In this document: positions 5,198 to 6,831 of the stretch, one piece after another | How positions within the stretch are numbered: the stretch's first letter is position 1 | How the letters are laid out: every line of letters starts with the position of its first letter | Source of the DNA: Spirochaetaceae bacterium | GTDB taxonomy: Bacteria > Spirochaetota > Spirochaetia > SZUA-6 > RPPD01 | NCBI GenBank assembly: GCA_003818675.1 | Contig: RPPD01000123.1 | Span: 1 to 6,831 of the forward strand | Direction: 5' to 3' | Length of the DNA stretch: 6,831 nt | Program-made: the position numbers and the translations under genes | The notes under the pieces: model-generated | Database searches by the model: none | What the model was told of the DNA's origin: nothing | Seen by the model: the letters and a program-made list of their open reading frames with translations, nothing else

Positions 5198-6831
5198 ATG
5201 GGAATTACCCTTGCCCAGCTGCGCAGTTTCATGAAAAGCCAGCTTGAGGCTGACAAGCAGACAAAAAGCATACTGGCGACAGGTGCGACTCTGGAGGATG
5301 CACTGCGTGAAGCATCAATACAGCTTGATGTACCTGTAAAGAAGCTGGTCTATGAAATTGTAAAACGGGGAGTAGATGGATCGTTTGCGAAGGGTTCATC
5401 GCAGTGGCAGATAATAGCATATCCTGAGAGAGAAAAGCAGAAAGATGTTTTTGAGGATGACCTGGGGTTGGGGGACGTATTTGCGCAAGGCTTGCCGCAG
5501 GCAGACAAAAACAAGGACGGGGTAGTCTTTGTGAGAAGGCAGTCAGGCGGGGTCTTTATGAAGGTTACGCTTCCAAAAGGGATGGGGAAAAAAGCGAACC
5601 TTGCTCAGGCGCGGGAAATCATTGCACAGAAAAAAATAAGCGGTGTTGATGAAAGCCTTGTTGATAAAATTGTAAAAAGGGCAGACGGTAAATATGTGCG
5701 GATTGCAGGATATGAATACAATCCGGCTAATGATTCTGTCATGTCTGTAAGTGTTACTGACATGGAAATGCGCGCATACGTGACAATACAACCGCCAGGG
5801 CAGGGCGGTGCTGATACAGACGGAGAAACAATCAGGGCTTTTCTTCAGAACAACAGAATAGTGTTCGGCATAAAAGATGATGTACTGGAAACGCTTGAGG
5901 CAAAGCCTATTTACAATGATGAGGTGCTTGTAGCTGAGGGTACTAAACCACAAAATGGCAATGATGCAAGGATTGTATACAATTTCAAGATAGATCATTC
6001 AACTGTTGACTTCAAGGAAAAAAACGGGAAAGTAGATTTCAAGGAATTAAATCTGATAGAAAACGTTGTCGCGGGTCAGCAGCTTGCAAAGAAAATACCT
6101 GCGGAACTTGGTCAAGCCGGGCATACCGTGACCGGAAAAACACTCCCTGCAAAACCAGGCAAGGACACAAGTATTCCAATTGGAAAAAATGTGGCTATTG
6201 CTGAGGACAAGTGCTCGGTAATTTCAAATATTAACGGGCAGGTCGTGGTTTTAAATCAAAAAATTAACGTTGAACCAGTATATACCGTAACCAGTGATGT
6301 AAACCTGCACACAGGAAACATTCTGTTTCTGGGTGCGGTCATCATCAAAGGAAATGTTGAGGACGGATTCTCGGTAAAGGCTGCAGGCAATATAGAGGTT
6401 ATCGGAAACGTGGGTAAATCCATGATAGACGCTGAAGGAGACGTTATTGTTCACCAGGGCATACTCGGAAAGAACGAAGGCAAGGTGAGAAGCGGGAAGA
6501 GCGTCTATGCAAAGTTTATAGAGCATGCAGTGGTTGAAGCGGAAGAAAATGTATGTGTTACAGACGGGATACTTCATTCAAAAGTGGATTCAAATAAAAG
6601 AATTATCTGTCAGGGGCGAAGGGCTTCCATAGTGGGCGGGCAACTCCGGGCTGCAGAGGAAATCAATGCAAAAAATCTTGGTTCTGTGGCAGGAGCTGAA
6701 ACCGTGCTTGAAGTTGGATATGATCCAAAGAGCAAGGCAAGGCTCGTGATGCTTCAGGAAAGGCACGACAATTTCACAAAGGAGCTGGAGGAGCTTGACA
6801 GGAACATTAATACAATTGAAAACCTGAAAAA
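5198..6831 (+). CDS. DUF342 / FapA-family protein with Jag_N-like N-terminus (3'-truncated by window edge)
   Basis: ATG 5198 directly follows the fliA TAG, with AAAAGGGGA 8 nt upstream; 544 codons are visible and there is no stop before the edge. Residues about 27-75 (TLEDALREASIQLDVPVKKL, then VKRGVDGSF) resemble the Jag_N domain of KhpB/Jag proteins. Residues about 135-176 and 208-265 look like two related alpha/beta units; the second carries the classic DUF342 pattern FGIKDDVL, VLVAEGTKPQNGNDARIVYNF. Residues about 286-350 hold GHTVTGKTLPAKPG and GKNVAI, the family core. Glycine-spaced beta repeats at about 365-500 suggest a right-handed parallel beta-helix like FapA_C and bactofilins. From about 512 a charged heptad-like helix (coiled coil) begins. 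Family members include Vibrio FapA and Borrelia BB0267, in the same neighbourhood. Molecular function is unknown; a role in flagellar assembly or polar organisation is inferred from context. No signal peptide is seen, so it is probably cytoplasmic. Confidence 0.9.
   Translation, partial: MGITLAQLRSFMKSQLEADKQTKSILATGATLEDALREASIQLDVPVKKLVYEIVKRGVDGSFAKGSSQWQIIAYPEREKQKDVFEDDLGLGDVFAQGLPQADKNKDGVVFVRRQSGGVFMKVTLPKGMGKKANLAQAREIIAQKKISGVDESLVDKIVKRADGKYVRIAGYEYNPANDSVMSVSVTDMEMRAYVTIQPPGQGGADTDGETIRAFLQNNRIVFGIKDDVLETLEAKPIYNDEVLVAEGTKPQNGNDARIVYNFKIDHSTVDFKEKNGKVDFKELNLIENVVAGQQLAKKIPAELGQAGHTVTGKTLPAKPGKDTSIPIGKNVAIAEDKCSVISNINGQVVVLNQKINVEPVYTVTSDVNLHTGNILFLGAVIIKGNVEDGFSVKAAGNIEVIGNVGKSMIDAEGDVIVHQGILGKNEGKVRSGKSVYAKFIEHAVVEAEENVCVTDGILHSKVDSNKRIICQGRRASIVGGQLRAAEEINAKNLGSVAGAETVLEVGYDPKSKARLVMLQERHDNFTKELEELDRNINTIENLK

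Noticed and set aside
5543..5998. 151-codon open frame on the minus strand
   Set aside because: It lies wholly within the DUF342 coding region, has no recognisable domain and looks like an antisense shadow of a well-supported gene.

Overview
This window is a contiguous piece of a chromosomal flagellar/chemotaxis-type operon, all on the + strand. The gene order is flhA (3' part) - flhF - flhG - small membrane protein (FlgV-like) - fliA/whiG-type sigma28 - DUF342/FapA-like protein (5' part). This order, with a MinD-type FlhG, then a two-helix membrane protein, then sigma28 and a DUF342 protein, is characteristic of spirochetes. Borrelia keeps a similar order but has no sigma28 gene, so the presence of fliA points to a treponeme-like or other Spirochaetota member. 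Base composition is intermediate, falling visibly from the flhA end towards flgV/fliA. The assignment rests on synteny and protein character, not on a database search.

Layout. Bases 1-1359 hold the last 452 codons of FlhA, the integral membrane component of the flagellar type III export gate. FlhF (SRP-type GTPase, best start at ATG 1370) follows after 10 nt, and FlhG (MinD-type ATPase, 2536-3429) overlaps FlhF by 4 nt (ATGA). Bases 3430-3554 are the only real gap. It carries a perfect 11-bp hairpin with no U-run, a possible sigma70-type promoter and a strong Shine-Dalgarno sequence. Then come the FlgV-like gene (3555-4406), fliA (4409-5197, 2 nt later) and the DUF342 gene (from 5198, directly abutting the fliA stop codon and running off the right edge).

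How they work together. FlhF and FlhG form the GTPase/ATPase pair that sets position and number of flagella, and FlhA is part of the export gate that secretes rod, hook and filament subunits. FliA is the sigma factor that normally switches on late flagellar genes after hook completion. FlgV-like proteins are membrane proteins reported to influence flagellar assembly. The DUF342 protein has a Jag_N-like N-terminus, a central FapA domain with a predicted parallel beta-helix, and the start of a coiled coil; its biochemical role is not established. The close packing suggests two transcriptional blocks, flhA-flhF-flhG and flgV-fliA-DUF342, joined by possible read-through.

The most interesting points are the FlgV-like protein with a greatly expanded acidic linker, the hairpin/promoter junction before it, and the multi-domain DUF342 protein with a KhpB/Jag-like N-terminus and an apparent internal duplication. 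No mobile elements, tRNAs, rRNAs or CRISPR arrays are visible.
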